Assembly: GCA_036925085.1 (NCBI GenBank)
Contig: JAUPFP010000011.1
Span: forward strand, 186,001 to 250,000
Direction: 5' to 3'
Source of the DNA: Brachycybe producta
Taxonomy: Eukaryota > Arthropoda > Diplopoda > Playtdesmida > Andrognathidae
Length of the DNA: 64,000 nucleotides
The notes beneath the pieces were generated by a model that was not told the DNA's origin, made no database searches, and saw nothing but the letters and a program-made list of their open reading frames with translations. Every line of letters starts with the position of its first letter. Position 1 is the first letter of the stretch. Below are positions 45,301 through 55,660 of this stretch, piece after piece. Both the position numbers and the translations under genes were made by a program.

Positions 45301-46275
45301 GGGGCGACTGAATAAGCGCCAAATTGAACAAACGCCAAACTGAATAAGCGCCAAATGGAAGAAACGCCAAACTGAATAAAAGCCAAAAATTTGGCGGTTA
45401 TTCAGTTTGGCGTTTGTTCAATTTGGCGCTTATTCAGTTTGGCGTTTGTTCAATTTGGCGCTTATTCAGTTTGGCGTTTGTTCCATTTGCCGTTTATTCA
45501 GTTTGGCGGTTATTCAGGTTTTTTGTAAATTCTGATGGTCCAAATATTGTGAGCTTTTATAGACGTCAGACTGTGCAGATTTACAGCTAACCTAACCTAA
45601 TCTAACCAATCCTAACCTAACCTAACCTAACCAATCCTAACCAATCCTAACCTAACCTAACCAATCCTAACCTAACCAATCCTAACCTAACCAATCCTAA
45701 CCTAACCAATCCTAACCTAACCAATCCTAACCTAACCAATCCTAACCTAACCAATCCTAACCTAACCAATCCTAACCTAACCAATCCTAACCTAACCAAT
45801 CCTAACCTAACCAATCCTAACCTAACCAATCCTAACCTAACCAATCCTAACCTAACCAATCCTAACCTAACCAATCCTAACCTAACCAATCCTAACCTAA
45901 CCAATCCTAACCTAACCAATCCTAACCTAACCAATCCTAACCTAACCAATCCTAACCTAACCAATCCTAACCTAACCAATCCTAACCTAACCAATCCTAA
46001 CCTAACCAATCCTAACCTAACCAATCCTAACCTAACCAATCCTAACCTAACCAATCCTAACCTAACCAATCCTAACCTAACCAATCCTAACCTAACCAAT
46101 CCTAACCTAACCAATCCTAACCTAACCAATCCTAACCTAACCTAACCTAACCTAACAATGTGTTTATCACATTTTGGCGGTTATTCAGTTTGGCGTTTAT
46201 TCAGTTTGGCGCTTGTTCAATTTGGCGCTTGTTCAATTTGGCGCTTATTCAATTTGGCGCTTGATCAGCGCCACC
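45301..46275. mobile_element. Inverted-repeat element with a large telomere-like minisatellite
   Basis: An exact 8-bp duplication GACCAAGC flanks it (45293-45300, 46276-46283). Ends GGGGCGACTGAATAAGCGCC and, in reverse complement, GGTGGCGCTGATCAAGCGCC. Each subterminal region is a run of TTGGCG(C/T)TT(A/G)TTCA words, repeated in both orientations on the left. The core (45586-46156) is a minisatellite. No protein is encoded; a 160-residue open frame VRLGL repeated is only the array translated. It was the last to insert in a three-layer nest. The 8-bp duplication suggests a hAT-like mover, but the GG ends are not a standard hAT terminus. Confidence 0.78.
45586..46156 (+). repeat. 15-bp CCTAACCTAACCAAT minisatellite
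   Basis: At least 32 nearly identical tandem copies of CCTAACCTAACCAAT, with shorter or longer variants at both edges (about 35 CCAAT words in all). Each unit is two arthropod-type telomere words (CCTAA) plus CCAAT. The high uniformity means recent expansion or homogenisation. Confidence 0.95.
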
Positions 46276-46962
46276 GACCAAGCATGTCAAACTCGCGGCC
46301 CACAACGAATATCTTTGTGGCACTGGCTCTGCCAGTATAACAGTAGGTAACAAAAGTTTTAATAAAAATTTCGTACAGTACTTTTCGAAATAAACCTACG
46401 TTTCTATAAAAATTGAAGTTTTTGTTTCTTTTTCCGGCCCACATAAACTTAGACCTTGTTTATTTGACCCATGAGTCTTTGAGCCTTTGAGTTTGACATG
46501 CTTGCCCTAGACTTTCTAAATACTAAAGCTATTCTCTGCAGAGTTATTTTCCTACTACATAATACTGTAAACAAAAATTGAATTTTCAATGTGAAAAAAA
46601 AAGAAATTAAAAGTTTCATATGTGTTGCCTGTTTAAACAGGAAATGTAGAAAAGCTGGTTATTCTGGAATTCTTATTGGATTTGAATTAGGTTGGAAACT
46701 CAGTGAATTTAGATAGAAAAAAAAAATCTTGCGAAACTCAGGACAACTAAAATTCGTTAAAAATCTGTTTCCCTATTTTTTTTTTTTACTTAAAAAATAC
46801 TGATAATTTTTTTTAGCTCGCGCCGCTCGCAAGAATTTATTCCCGTAGATATTGAACCAGAGGAAATTTTAAATTATTTTTGGCTTACTGCGCTTGCGAA
46901 AAAAAGTATTGGGAATTCCAAAGCTAAACAATTCCATTAAATGTCAGTGTATTTTCACTTAA

Positions 46963-47552
46963 AAGAGACCATTACATCCAGAAATATTTTGTCAAAATAT
47001 TGTCAAGAATTATTCAATGATTACCAAAACGATTTTTAAAATTTAAAATAAGTGATTAATATAATTTGAAAAATTAAAAAATCAGTTGGCTTCATGTAAG
47101 TGGACTTTATCAGATAGATGCGCCACCAAACAACAGACATCGACAACAAAACCCCCCAAAGTCTACTCCTCTACTCGAATTCTGATGTGTTTTGCGATCA
47201 CCAGCTCACATTACTTTCATTTCAAAGTACTATGGATTTAATATTTGAATTATTCCACATGGAAAGGTTGTATTGAGTTGAATATGAATAGGGAATACCT
47301 ATATTTCATCAATGAATTCTGGAAATATGAGGTGACAACCTTTGCCACAAAAATTGTGGGGAGGGAGGGAGACTTTCGTTTTTGGAAATTTAAAATGGCG
47401 TCCTTTGGCGACTCAGAAAAAGTCACTTCATTTTCAAGTTTTTTTTTATGGTTTTGATGACTTATTTTAAATTTTAAAAATCGTGTTGGCAATCTTTGGG
47501 TAAGTCTTGACAATATTTTGGAAAGAAATTTCTGGAGGTAATGGTGGTCTCT
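46963..47552. mobile_element. TTAA-flanked element, TCCAGAAAT family, copy 2
   Basis: Between TTAA at 46959-46962 and TTAA at 47553-47556. Ends AAGAGACCATTACATCCAGA and, in reverse complement, AGAGACCACCATTACCTCCAG. Then both arms share CAAAATATTGTCAAG and CGATTTTTAAAATTTAAAAT. A TTAA duplication is the piggyBac-type mark. Non-coding or degraded inside. Confidence 0.65.
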
Positions 47553-47556
47553 TTAA

Positions 47557-48836
47557 GAAAACCAGAAAAAAATATTCTAAAAAATCCAGGAAAAATTATA
47601 ATGGATACTAATATTAAGCAACAAGTGCATATATTTATATATACTTATGACAAAATTTCAAATAATTACACGACTACACAACATAGAATGATAGAACACA
47701 CAGATTGCTACACAAAGATACGTGTACATCCAGTCACACCTGTGTCAAAAGATGTGCATGCGTTTTTTTTCCCCCCATTCCATATGTTTGTCTTTTACTC
47801 CTCATGATAATAGACCAACTCTAGCATATTCTTAGGTCATTTGCCACACTAATTAAACCTTCTTAAGAGGCCATTTCATTAAACCCTACGTAGTCTTGAG
47901 GTTATCATAATAAACTCTGAGAGGAAAATTATTTAATTATTAGGCTTAAGTTGTTGTTTAATTAAATTCTAGACACACCTGAATACTTTTATATGAAATT
48001 TAAAAATGTAAGCATATTATAATTTATAAAACGCCATACATAGTGGCTAGTAGCTCCATACTCTGCCTTAGCCTCACCCGTCCTCCCACCCTTTCACTAC
48101 AAAAACTTCACCCGTTTTTTTTTGGGAAGGGGGGAGGGGGGTCGGTCAGAGATCAGAAGAAGAAGAAGAAAATTCAGTTTTTTTTCCATCTACAAAGAGA
48201 ATTTCTGTTTTCACCTGAGTCAAACAAGTCTCTTTCTCTCTTTTTCTCATTCTGCTCCCTTCCTAATGGGGTTCTTCTTAAGTTGAATCCCAAATATCAT
48301 TCACTTGTTTCGAGTAACAACAACAAAAAAAAAACAGACAAAAAAAGCCATACATTTGGCACTTGCCTAAAGCCATGTACCTGTCTTTCCTCACATTTTG
48401 GGCAACTATTTTAACTTTTTATCCTGTTTGCCTATCCAGTCCAGTCTCAAAAACAACAACAAAAAACCAACCTCATTTGAGGAGTTTCTGAGTGAGGAGA
48501 GCCTAGAAGGTATGTGAGGGTGGGAGACAAGGGTCTCAATTTCAAATTTAAAAAAATAGTATTCACATTTTATTTGTATGTTATATTTAAGTGAAATGAA
48601 ATGCAAAGTATCTGAAAAAATATGGCTATTAAATGAAAATAAAATAAAGAGTTTACAAAATTATTTCATTAGAAACTCCCTTGACTCAATGACATTTAAT
48701 TTATTTAATGTGGTTTTACACCCATAGAATGGGGCCATATTCCATATGTTACACATAGTAAATTTATGCAAAATATATACTATTTTATTCAAGTTATTAT
48801 TAATTAGAAAATGTACGTGAAATGTTTGGTATCTTA
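47557..48836. other. No gene seen
   Basis: AT-rich with homopolymers. A G-rich patch at 48124-48146 and an A/G-rich patch follow it. The open frame at 48043-48414 is low complexity and unsupported. Confidence 0.35.
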
Positions 48837-48844
48837 GCCAATTG

Positions 48845-49618
48845 CAGGGCCGTGAAAAGAAAAGGCTTCGCCCGGGGCAAAGTTTAAATATGGCGCCCCC
48901 CCCCCCACAGAACAGGGCCGTCATTTCAGTTTTTTCCAGGGGGGGGGGACAAAACTTGACCGACTTGCTAATTTTTGTATATGTGCAGGCCAGTGCTGCA
49001 AGATGTGTGCGTATTGCCACTTAATATAAATTAGGTTTTGATGGATTTATTTATATTTGCAAGAAATTTGAAAAAAATATGCACAAACTCTAGTTATAAC
49101 ATATGTGTATACTGATTGTATTAACACAATTGTTTTTCAGGGGGGGGGGGCAGATGCCCCCCCTTGCACCCCCCAAATGACGTCCCTGCCACAGAAATAG
49201 TAATTAATGATAAAAATTTTATTTTAAAGAAAATTCTTAGAAAGATTTAGCAAATTCGAGTTTTTTTCAGTGGTTATAAATAGGTAATATAAAATTAACC
49301 AAAATATAAGGGAAGTCAGAGACTGAAAAACATTTCATTCATTAACTCTGCTCTTCTTGAAACTTGAGTGGACGATTACCGAAAACAAAACGAAAACTGC
49401 AAAAATCAATAACTTACAAAAATTAGAAATAAATAATTTTAATGTTTGCATTTACAAACCTTCAATTCAATTCCTGAAATATAGAAAGATGTAAATATTC
49501 TGAGGAAATTGAGTCCGATTATTTTTCAAGAATTTTATATTTGAATGAGGACAAGATGACGATTTTGGCGCCCCGGGCATGCGGCCCCTCCCCCCGTTCC
49601 CCCTTTCACACGGTCCTG
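48845..49618. mobile_element. hAT-type element, CAGGGCCGTGAAA family (outer of a nested pair)
   Basis: An exact 8-bp duplication GCCAATTG flanks it (48837-48844, 49619-49626). Left end CAGGGCCGTGAAAAG; right end in reverse complement CAGGACCGTGTGAAAG. GGCGCCCC-type words sit inside both ends. It carries the MITE at 48913-49188 within it. Confidence 0.8.
48913..49188. mobile_element. hAT-type MITE, CAGGGCCGTCATTT family, copy 2 (nested)
   Basis: An exact 8-bp duplication CCACAGAA flanks it (48905-48912, 49189-49196). Closely similar to 23652-23932, including the G-runs next to both ends. Inserted into the older hAT-type element at 48845-49618. Confidence 0.87.
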
Positions 49619-49732
49619 GCCAATTGTTTTTCGATATCTGTGTTGTTGTTGTTTTAGCAAGTATATTTCCATTTTAATGCTCACAAGATTCGAAAAAAAA
49701 ATCTCAACAGCATATACAACTGGTAAACTGGT

Positions 49733-49797
49733 TCCTTCATTTTTCCGTTGGTTCGTTATCTATTTGTTGCTATGGCAATCCAACGGAAAATGAACCT
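49733..49797. repeat. Short stem-loop
   Basis: TTCATTTTTCCGTTGGTTCG and the mirror CCAACGGAAAATGAACC are separated by about 28 bases. Function unknown; it directly precedes the longer palindrome at 49801. Confidence 0.6.
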
Positions 49798-49800
49798 ATA

Positions 49801-49969
49801 CTGCTCTCGTAACGATAATTCAGCTAATGCAGTGCATACAGCAGTAAAGAAAAATGACGTCACCAGCATGAGGTACCACATTGCAATGTGTTACAAGGCG
49901 CCGGCTGTAACGTCATTTTTCTGTAATGCTGTCTGCAGTGCATTAACTGCATGATTGTAACGAGAGCAT
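49801..49969. mobile_element. Palindromic MITE
   Basis: About 170 bp with arms CTGCTCTCGTAACGATAATT and mirror AATGCTCTCGTTACAATCAT (as reverse complement). Both arms run on through GCAGTGCATACAGCAGTAA and AAAATGACGT. No target duplication is clear, so the superfamily is open. Confidence 0.6.
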
Positions 49970-50097
49970 TTCTAAGAGGTAGGCTCAGTGGTGTAGCGGC
50001 TGGCTATTCACGCTATTTCTCATGTTCTGAGCATTAAAATGGAATACTACAAGTTATGGAAGTTATTTTTGCCAATCATGACATACTGTTTTTTTAA

Positions 50098-50986
50098 GAG
50101 CCTAGATATAGCGTTTATTTCAAAATTTCTCCGAATGTAGGCGCTGCGATCGTTGTTGATTGAAAAACGGTTTTTTAACGTTTTTTCTCCCGGTTCGAAG
50201 TCACATAATAATTAATAGAAAAATAATTTCGCGTGCTAATTTTATAAAAAGAAAACATCGTGAAGCCAATAGATTAATGGACGTGCTAATTATTGTGTTA
50301 TTGTTCTAAGTCGTTTTTAATGGGAGTTCTTCAAATGTTTGGGTGACGGTTTTTTGGCCCTATGGGAATTAACATGGAGTTAAAAAAAACGTAAGATTTT
50401 AAATGTTATTTAAAAGTAGAAAGCCCTTTTAAAATTTAGAAAAAGGAATAATCTTGAAGGCAATAAACACGTGTAAGTACGTGCTAATTTTTCTGATTGC
50501 TCTAAATCGTTTTTAATGAGTTTCTCTTAACTTTTGTTGGACGGTGTTTTAGTCCTATGGGACTTAACATGGAGTTAAAAAACGTACGATTTTAAACGTT
50601 ATTAACCTTTTCAAAATTTATAAAAAGGAAACATCGTGAAGCCAATACATAAATGTATGTGCTAATTATTTTGTTATTGTTCTAAATACTTTTTAACGAG
50701 AGTTTTTTCAGATGTTTGAGGGACGGTTTTGGGGCTAATGGGATTTAACATGGAGTTAAAAAAACGAACGAATTTGAACGTTGTTTAAAAATAGAAGGAC
50801 CTTTTCAAAAATTATATAAATCGAGCACGTGAAGAACAATACTTTTTATTGCATTTTGCGCTTTACTGTATTTTAATTGCGCGATTGTGAAGCGATTTCT
50901 AGCAGTTTTAGTAACACCATATAAGAACACTCATTTGTCTCGTTGTCGTCTGTTCAAAACAACAAGATGGACGTGGATCTAGGCTC
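50098..50986. mobile_element. TTAA-flanked element, GAGCCTAGAT family, long copy
   Basis: TTAA on both sides (50094-50097, 50987-50990). Termini GAGCCTAGAT and ATCTAGGCTC are exact mirrors. The inside contains three diverged tandem copies of a roughly 200-bp unit marked by GACGGTTTT...GGGA(A/C)TTAACATGGAGTTAAAAAA. The relative at 59964 has one. No transposase seen. Confidence 0.78.
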
Positions 50987-51124
50987 TTAAATTAATATGT
51001 TAAATATATTTTTAATATCTTACACGATACAAGTCTTTAACAATGCAAGTGCCATCCATTTCACTTTGCTGAAACAACATTCATTTATTAGGCACTTAAA
51101 TATTGCTACCAGTGCCACCGGTGC

Positions 51125-51545
51125 AAGTGTTAAGCAGCCCACAGACCTGCAACTTGGTTGCCAACCATGTTGCCAACTTGTCATGTTGTAAACAGTCTTA
51201 AAGGTCTGTGGGATGGTTAAAGTTGCAATTTTAGGTTGCACCAATGGTTGCAGTGAAATCAAAAAGTTTAGATTGTTTGTGGGAGGAGCCTAATGTTGGC
51301 AACACTGTTGCGCCGTCTGTAGTGGGGTTGGCAACTTGGTTAGAAACATTAGTACACCACAAGGAGTTCTAAAGTGAAGTAGTGCGTTAAGACGTTGTTA
51401 TAAATAAAAGAAAATGGCTACCATCCCAAATAATGAAGCGTGGAGAGAATTTTTTCAATGCATATGTTTCTGATGTTGCTGTAAAGGTTGCATAGTCTGT
51501 GGCAAACAAGTTTGCAACATGGTTGGCAACCAAGTTGCCCACCCC
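51125..51545. mobile_element. Probable inverted-repeat element
   Basis: The left part has CAACTTGGTTGCCAACCATG then TTGCCAACTTG. The right part has CAACATGGTTGGCAACCAAG, its mirror. CACAGACC and GGTCTGTG words lie near the ends. Ends and target duplication could not be fixed. Confidence 0.5.
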
Positions 51546-52164
51546 CTAAGCCCATTTATCCAGCTTTCCCTTTGTCCGTACACCACACACACAAATAATT
51601 TTGGCCCACCTCATAATCCCTGTGTCCTTCTAATAAGCCCGCATTCATTTTCAGAGAAAAGTAATCAAGCATCTGGGCCATAATATAAAAATGTGTACAA
51701 CTGCAAGTAATTATGATTATTATTTAAGCAATTATTTATAAATAATTAAAAATGACTTGTAATTCTTACATTTTTGAGCAAATGAAATATGTTTACGTTT
51801 TATATAAACCATATATTTAAGTAATATCACTTGTAGTAATTATTTGGTCACATGTAAATGCATTTGCAAAAAAAAAAAAAAAAGTTTAAATTCCCACCAA
51901 TTTCCACCACCTAATGGCGGATTTTATTATTTTATACGACGTTCAATTTGGAAATGTAGCTACGGCCTTGGTTGAAAATTAGTGTGCCATCTGTGGGGCA
52001 AGATGTACAACTTTGTTACTAAACAGGTTTCTTTAATGTTTTGGTCAATAGATGGCTGTAATGTTGCAGCAACGCAAGCAATATTATCCGTCTCCAATGA
52101 TGTATTGGTATATATCTTTTGCATTATATAGCCTTTTTATAAATATTACTATAATATCAAGGAG

Positions 52165-52519
52165 CAGTGCCATCTTAATTTGGGGGGCAACTGGGCCCTG
52201 ACCCAGGGCCTCCGTCTAAACTAGGGCCTCAGTCAGTTAATTGTCACTATTTTCTGTATTTTTAAATTTTTAATTTCAATTTATCCGACATCAAAAACAT
52301 TTTACTATTTTTAAAAAATAGGCCTATTCACTTATGTGATTTACTTCATAAAAGTCCTGTTCCAATATATACAATGGAAATCATCATGGAATCATCAATA
52401 CTTTTTATATATAGAACACTGGTTCCTTGGGAAAAACAATGAGTTTATTTGTAAGGCATGGTTGGGGTCCTCAAATAAATCTTGTGCCAGGGGCCACAAA
52501 AGACTAAAAGACGGCCCTG
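52165..52519. mobile_element. hAT-type MITE
   Basis: An exact 8-bp duplication TCAAGGAG flanks it (52157-52164, 52520-52527). Ends CAGTGCCATCTTAATTT and, in reverse complement, CAGGGCCGTCTTTTAGTC. GGGCCCTGACCCAGGGCC lies near the left end. 355 bp, non-coding. Confidence 0.82.
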
Positions 52520-52594
52520 TCAAGGAGCCATGTCTTGGGTTAGGTAAAAGTGTTGCATTCTAGGAAATGAACGGACATGTTCGTTTATCTATTG

Positions 52595-52902
52595 CAGCGT
52601 TTCCAAATTTAATTTGGATACAGAACCCTTTTATAATCTGTAAAACATTAGGCCTACAGACTCGAATAGTAGGCCTATTTGTACATAGTACTTTGCATAA
52701 TCCCCATACATGGAGCTAGAATATAACAGAAAATGTAGATGCAGATAAAAATAATAGATAAGGCACTCTTTGTAAAAAAAATTAATTATATTTATTAGGG
52801 CCGGTATGAAAGATTTATTATTTTTTTAATTTTCAAGTGGAACTCTGACTTTCGCTTCACGGAGCGCCATGGTTCCGCTGGAACACCATTTGCGAGACAC
52901 TG
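52595..52902. mobile_element. Probable old hAT-like element
   Basis: Ends CAGCGTTTCCAAATTTAA and, in reverse complement, CAGTGTCTCGCAAATGG. Further in, AGAACCC (left) and GGTTCCGCTGGAAC (right) recall the family at 14510. The flanking 8-mers do not match. Confidence 0.4.
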
Positions 52903-53394
52903 GTTCTAGTGGATGATGCTAAATACATGGAAGGTTAGGAGTATTTTACTTAATAAACGTACAGTACTTTTTGTTTAAAGACAAAATTGAAAGTATGTTG
53001 ATACCAATTATTAAGAGGCAATCACATTTGCGAAATTTACAGCGAGATTCACTGCTGTATGTACTCGGCTAAATTGCAGTTGCCAATAGAGGATACTCTT
53101 TTTTAGACTTTCAGTGGCTTTTTATAACACTTGTAGAAAACGCTCATCGTCATTTTTTTTTACAAGAAATTCTGAAAAATTTGAACTCACTTTTAAATTT
53201 CACTCATTTTTTTGTAAAAAATATTATCGAAAAATAACTACTGTGTTGCCATTTTGCATAATAAAGTCGCAATGGGTTCCAGAAGGGTTATGTAGAGAGC
53301 GACTTTATGGCAATGTTATAATTGTATGTATATATGTTAATAGGAAAATAAACATTTAACTGATAAAAACACTTTTTAGGAATCTCTTTGAAAG

Positions 53395-54199
53395 ATTACT
53401 AAGCTCGTAGATAACAGGGTTAGGAGAACATTGATTGCTCAGGGTAGAGGTTCTTGGTCCATTGCTATTTCTTCTATCTAGAGATGATACTTGTGATGAA
53501 GTAAATAGTAATTGTACACTTTTTACCGATGATATCATACTACTTATCCATAATGACGTGACTTCTGTTCAACACTGTGGTATCATCGAATTAGCTAGGA
53601 CCTATAGAAGCATGGTGTCAAAGATGGCAACTGCATCTTAATAAAGACAAATGTTGTGATGATTAGATTTTCTAGAAGCAGAAATCCATTAGTTTTTCTG
53701 TACCACATGGGGGGGCAAATTAAGAGCCTAGACAACTCACATTGTCAGTTTGCACGTACTGCATGACTCCATTAGTCGCAATATTAAGCGAAATTTGATG
53801 TTTCCAAAAACATGGCCTCCATTCTAGCCACCTTAGTGCCTTCAAGTTGATTTAACGATGTAAATCTCTTCTTGAATGTTGTGGCCAGGAATTTACATCG
53901 TTTTGTTTGTTTTTTTTGCAAAATTTAAAGGGGTTTTATTTTATACTATTTTGAATTATGCTAATTTCCTTTCTCCCTGTTAAAGATCATTGACTTCAAA
54001 AAGGTGTGCGTATTTCTTAATTATGTTCTACAGGTATTAAGGTAAATTCATGATGTTTCGAGTTGCCGTTTAGTTGCTACAGTCATTTAGGCAATGTTTG
54101 AACCGCAAAATTGACCGTGTCTCGTGGCACGTGAAACTGTGGATTGCCTATTTTCCTAAAAATTGTTTATGGACTCATATAAATATCTGGGGATAAGTT
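53395..54199 (+). mobile_element. LINE reverse-transcriptase fragment (left part)
   Basis: Encodes GPLLFLL then LFTDDI, the non-LTR reverse-transcriptase A/B-type loop and the xxDD catalytic motif (F-T-D-D at 53522-53533). RWQLHLNKDKC follows at about 53620 in another frame. It ends with YKYLGIS, where the hAT-type element at 54200 is inserted. The fragment is decayed, with frame changes and stops and no endonuclease region. Likely a CR1/Jockey-type LINE; the clade is not settled. Confidence 0.65.
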
Positions 54200-54900
54200 C
54201 AGTGGCGTAGCTAGGCTTGGTTGCGCCCCCCCGCCGCGTAAAACTTTGCGCCCCCCCCCGGGCTGCTTAAAACGTTGCGCTCCCTTTAAGTCCCCCTCCA
54301 CTTAGCCTCATACTGGGGGGAGGTGCTATTTTGATGAACGGCGGATCAGTAAGAACAGTCGGAAGGTTAGGTTTAGTAAAATGAAGCTTGTTGCAGGGGG
54401 CCTGGGGGGCGCAGCCCCCCATTTTTTTTAGCGTTATTAAATCAAATTTGTCCATTTTTCCGACCGTTCCTCCCATTGAACAAATTACAGAACAGTCGGA
54501 ACAATGGACTAATTTGATTTAATAATTCTTTTAAAAAAAAAAGTCGGGGTCTGCGCCCCCCCCCCCTTCCCCCCGACTCCCTGCAACAACTTAATTTTAC
54601 TAAACCAAACCTTCGGACTGCTCCTACTATTTTTCCGACTGTTCGTACTGTTGTTCGGACCTTTCCGCTGTTCATCAAAATAGTACCCCCCTATCAAAAT
54701 TTCTAAGCACAATAAACGAAATGAAAGTCGATTTATATTTGAAAATAACTGAATAAATTAAGCGAGTGATTAGGAATCACTTGCTTAATTTATTCAATTA
54801 TTTTTGAAAATACATCGACTTTCATTTTGCTTTTTGCGCCCCCAAACCTGCTGCGCCCCCCCGCAGTTGCGGGTCCTGCGGGTGCCTAGCTACGCCAGTG
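54200..54900. mobile_element. hAT-type element, CAGTGGCGTAGCTAGGC family
   Basis: An exact 8-bp duplication GATAAGTT flanks it (54192-54199, 54901-54908). Ends CAGTGGCGTAGCTAGGC and GCCTAGCTACGCCAGTG mirror one another with one mismatch. Inside are two further inverted pairs: a C-rich arm pair with TTACTAAACC words, and a hairpin of about 110 bp centred near 54776 (AAATGAAAGTCGATTTATAT and mirror). Non-coding. Confidence 0.88.
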
Positions 54901-55110
54901 GATAAGTTTAACGAATAAACTTTCATGGAAGCTTCACATGAAACATTACTTCAAAGGCTTCATATAAGACTTCATATTGTGGTGTAGGCATGGGTTCATC
55001 TTTGGTGCATCCCCAACTAGAATATTGTTGCATGGGCCTCATAGAAATCCATTAATTTTTGGAACGCCTTCCACTTTCTCCCGCGCACCCTTTAAATATG
55101 AGCAAAATGA
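54901..55110 (+). mobile_element. LINE reverse-transcriptase fragment (right part)
   Basis: Continues the LINE interrupted at 54200: the reading frame across the target site gives YKYLGISLTNKLSWKLHM, the typical 'YLGV.LT..LSW..HI' block. Further on, VHPQLEYCC matches the 'VRP.LEYAS.VW' block. Confidence 0.65.
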
Positions 55111-55144
55111 GCATAAATTTTATTTCGAAATTTCAAGTATAATT

Positions 55145-55660
55145 GATACTTGTTACAATTACAATTAGTACTCTGCTAGCAGCCAAATAGGCCTATGGCA
55201 GAGGGACATAAAAGTCCATGTGCAGCATTAAGCATTGTCAAGCACATATACATGCACATATATAGAAACAAAGTGAATATACAAATGTCAATCCCGCAAA
55301 ACAAAATTATCCCCATTCACCACTTCCTCGGGAAGAGAGTTCCATTGTCTTATAACTCTAGGAAAAAAAATGCCAATAATATGAATCTGTCCTAGCAAAA
55401 ATCTCCTTAATTTTCTTAGAGTGGTCAGCCCTGCCCATATATAGTGCTTTATGAATATCGCTGGACTGCGGTTTAGGACAATCACCACGTGTAATTTTTC
55501 CAAACAATTTCAAACTTAACTCAGCCCTGCGATGTGCGAAACTATGCCATTGTAGCACTGACAGCATCTCAGTGACACTATCTGTAAATTTGTGCCTGCC
55601 ACAAACAAGCCTAGCTGCCTTATGCAGAACCAGTGAGGATTTCATGTTTGCCATTTCCTA
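55145..55660 (-). mobile_element. LINE 3' part with reverse-transcriptase C-terminus
   Basis: Minus-strand frames encode KAARLVCGRHKFTDSVTEML, VLQWHSFAHRRAELSLKLFG and, after a frame change at a T run, FFPRVIRQWNSLPEEVV. These are the last conserved blocks of a non-LTR reverse-transcriptase ORF. The 3' UTR ends with CCCTCTGCCATAGGCC, TTTGGCTGCTAGCAGAGTAC and a (TTGTAA)-like tail. It is 5'-truncated near 55660 and faces head-to-tail against the plus-strand LINE fragment. Confidence 0.75.

Larger units (their letters stand above)
45296..46504. mobile_element. hAT-type element, CAAGCATGTCAAACTC family, copy 1 (interrupted)
   Basis: A perfect 8-bp duplication CCCTAGAC flanks it (45288-45295, 46505-46512). 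The right end is GAGTTTGACATGCTTG. The left end CAAGCATGTCAAACTC is split after its fifth base by the element at 45301-46275. Own sequence is CAAGC plus 46284-46504, about 226 bp. A second, unbroken copy is at 60501-60803. Confidence 0.8.

Noticed and set aside
45647-46129. 160-residue open frame made of repeated VRLGL on the minus strand
   Set aside because: It is the 15-bp minisatellite translated; a unit divisible by three without stops is open by construction. No start context, splice site or non-repeat sequence.
45586-46156. True chromosome end or interstitial telomere
   Set aside because: The repeat is interrupted by CCAAT every 15 bp, lies inside an element with target duplications and has ordinary sequence on both sides. 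It is telomere-like, not a telomere.
53714-53730. TTAAGAGCCTAGAC, like the end of the GAGCCTAGAT family
   Set aside because: No matching second end and no family sequence inside; it lies within LINE-like sequence and is probably chance.
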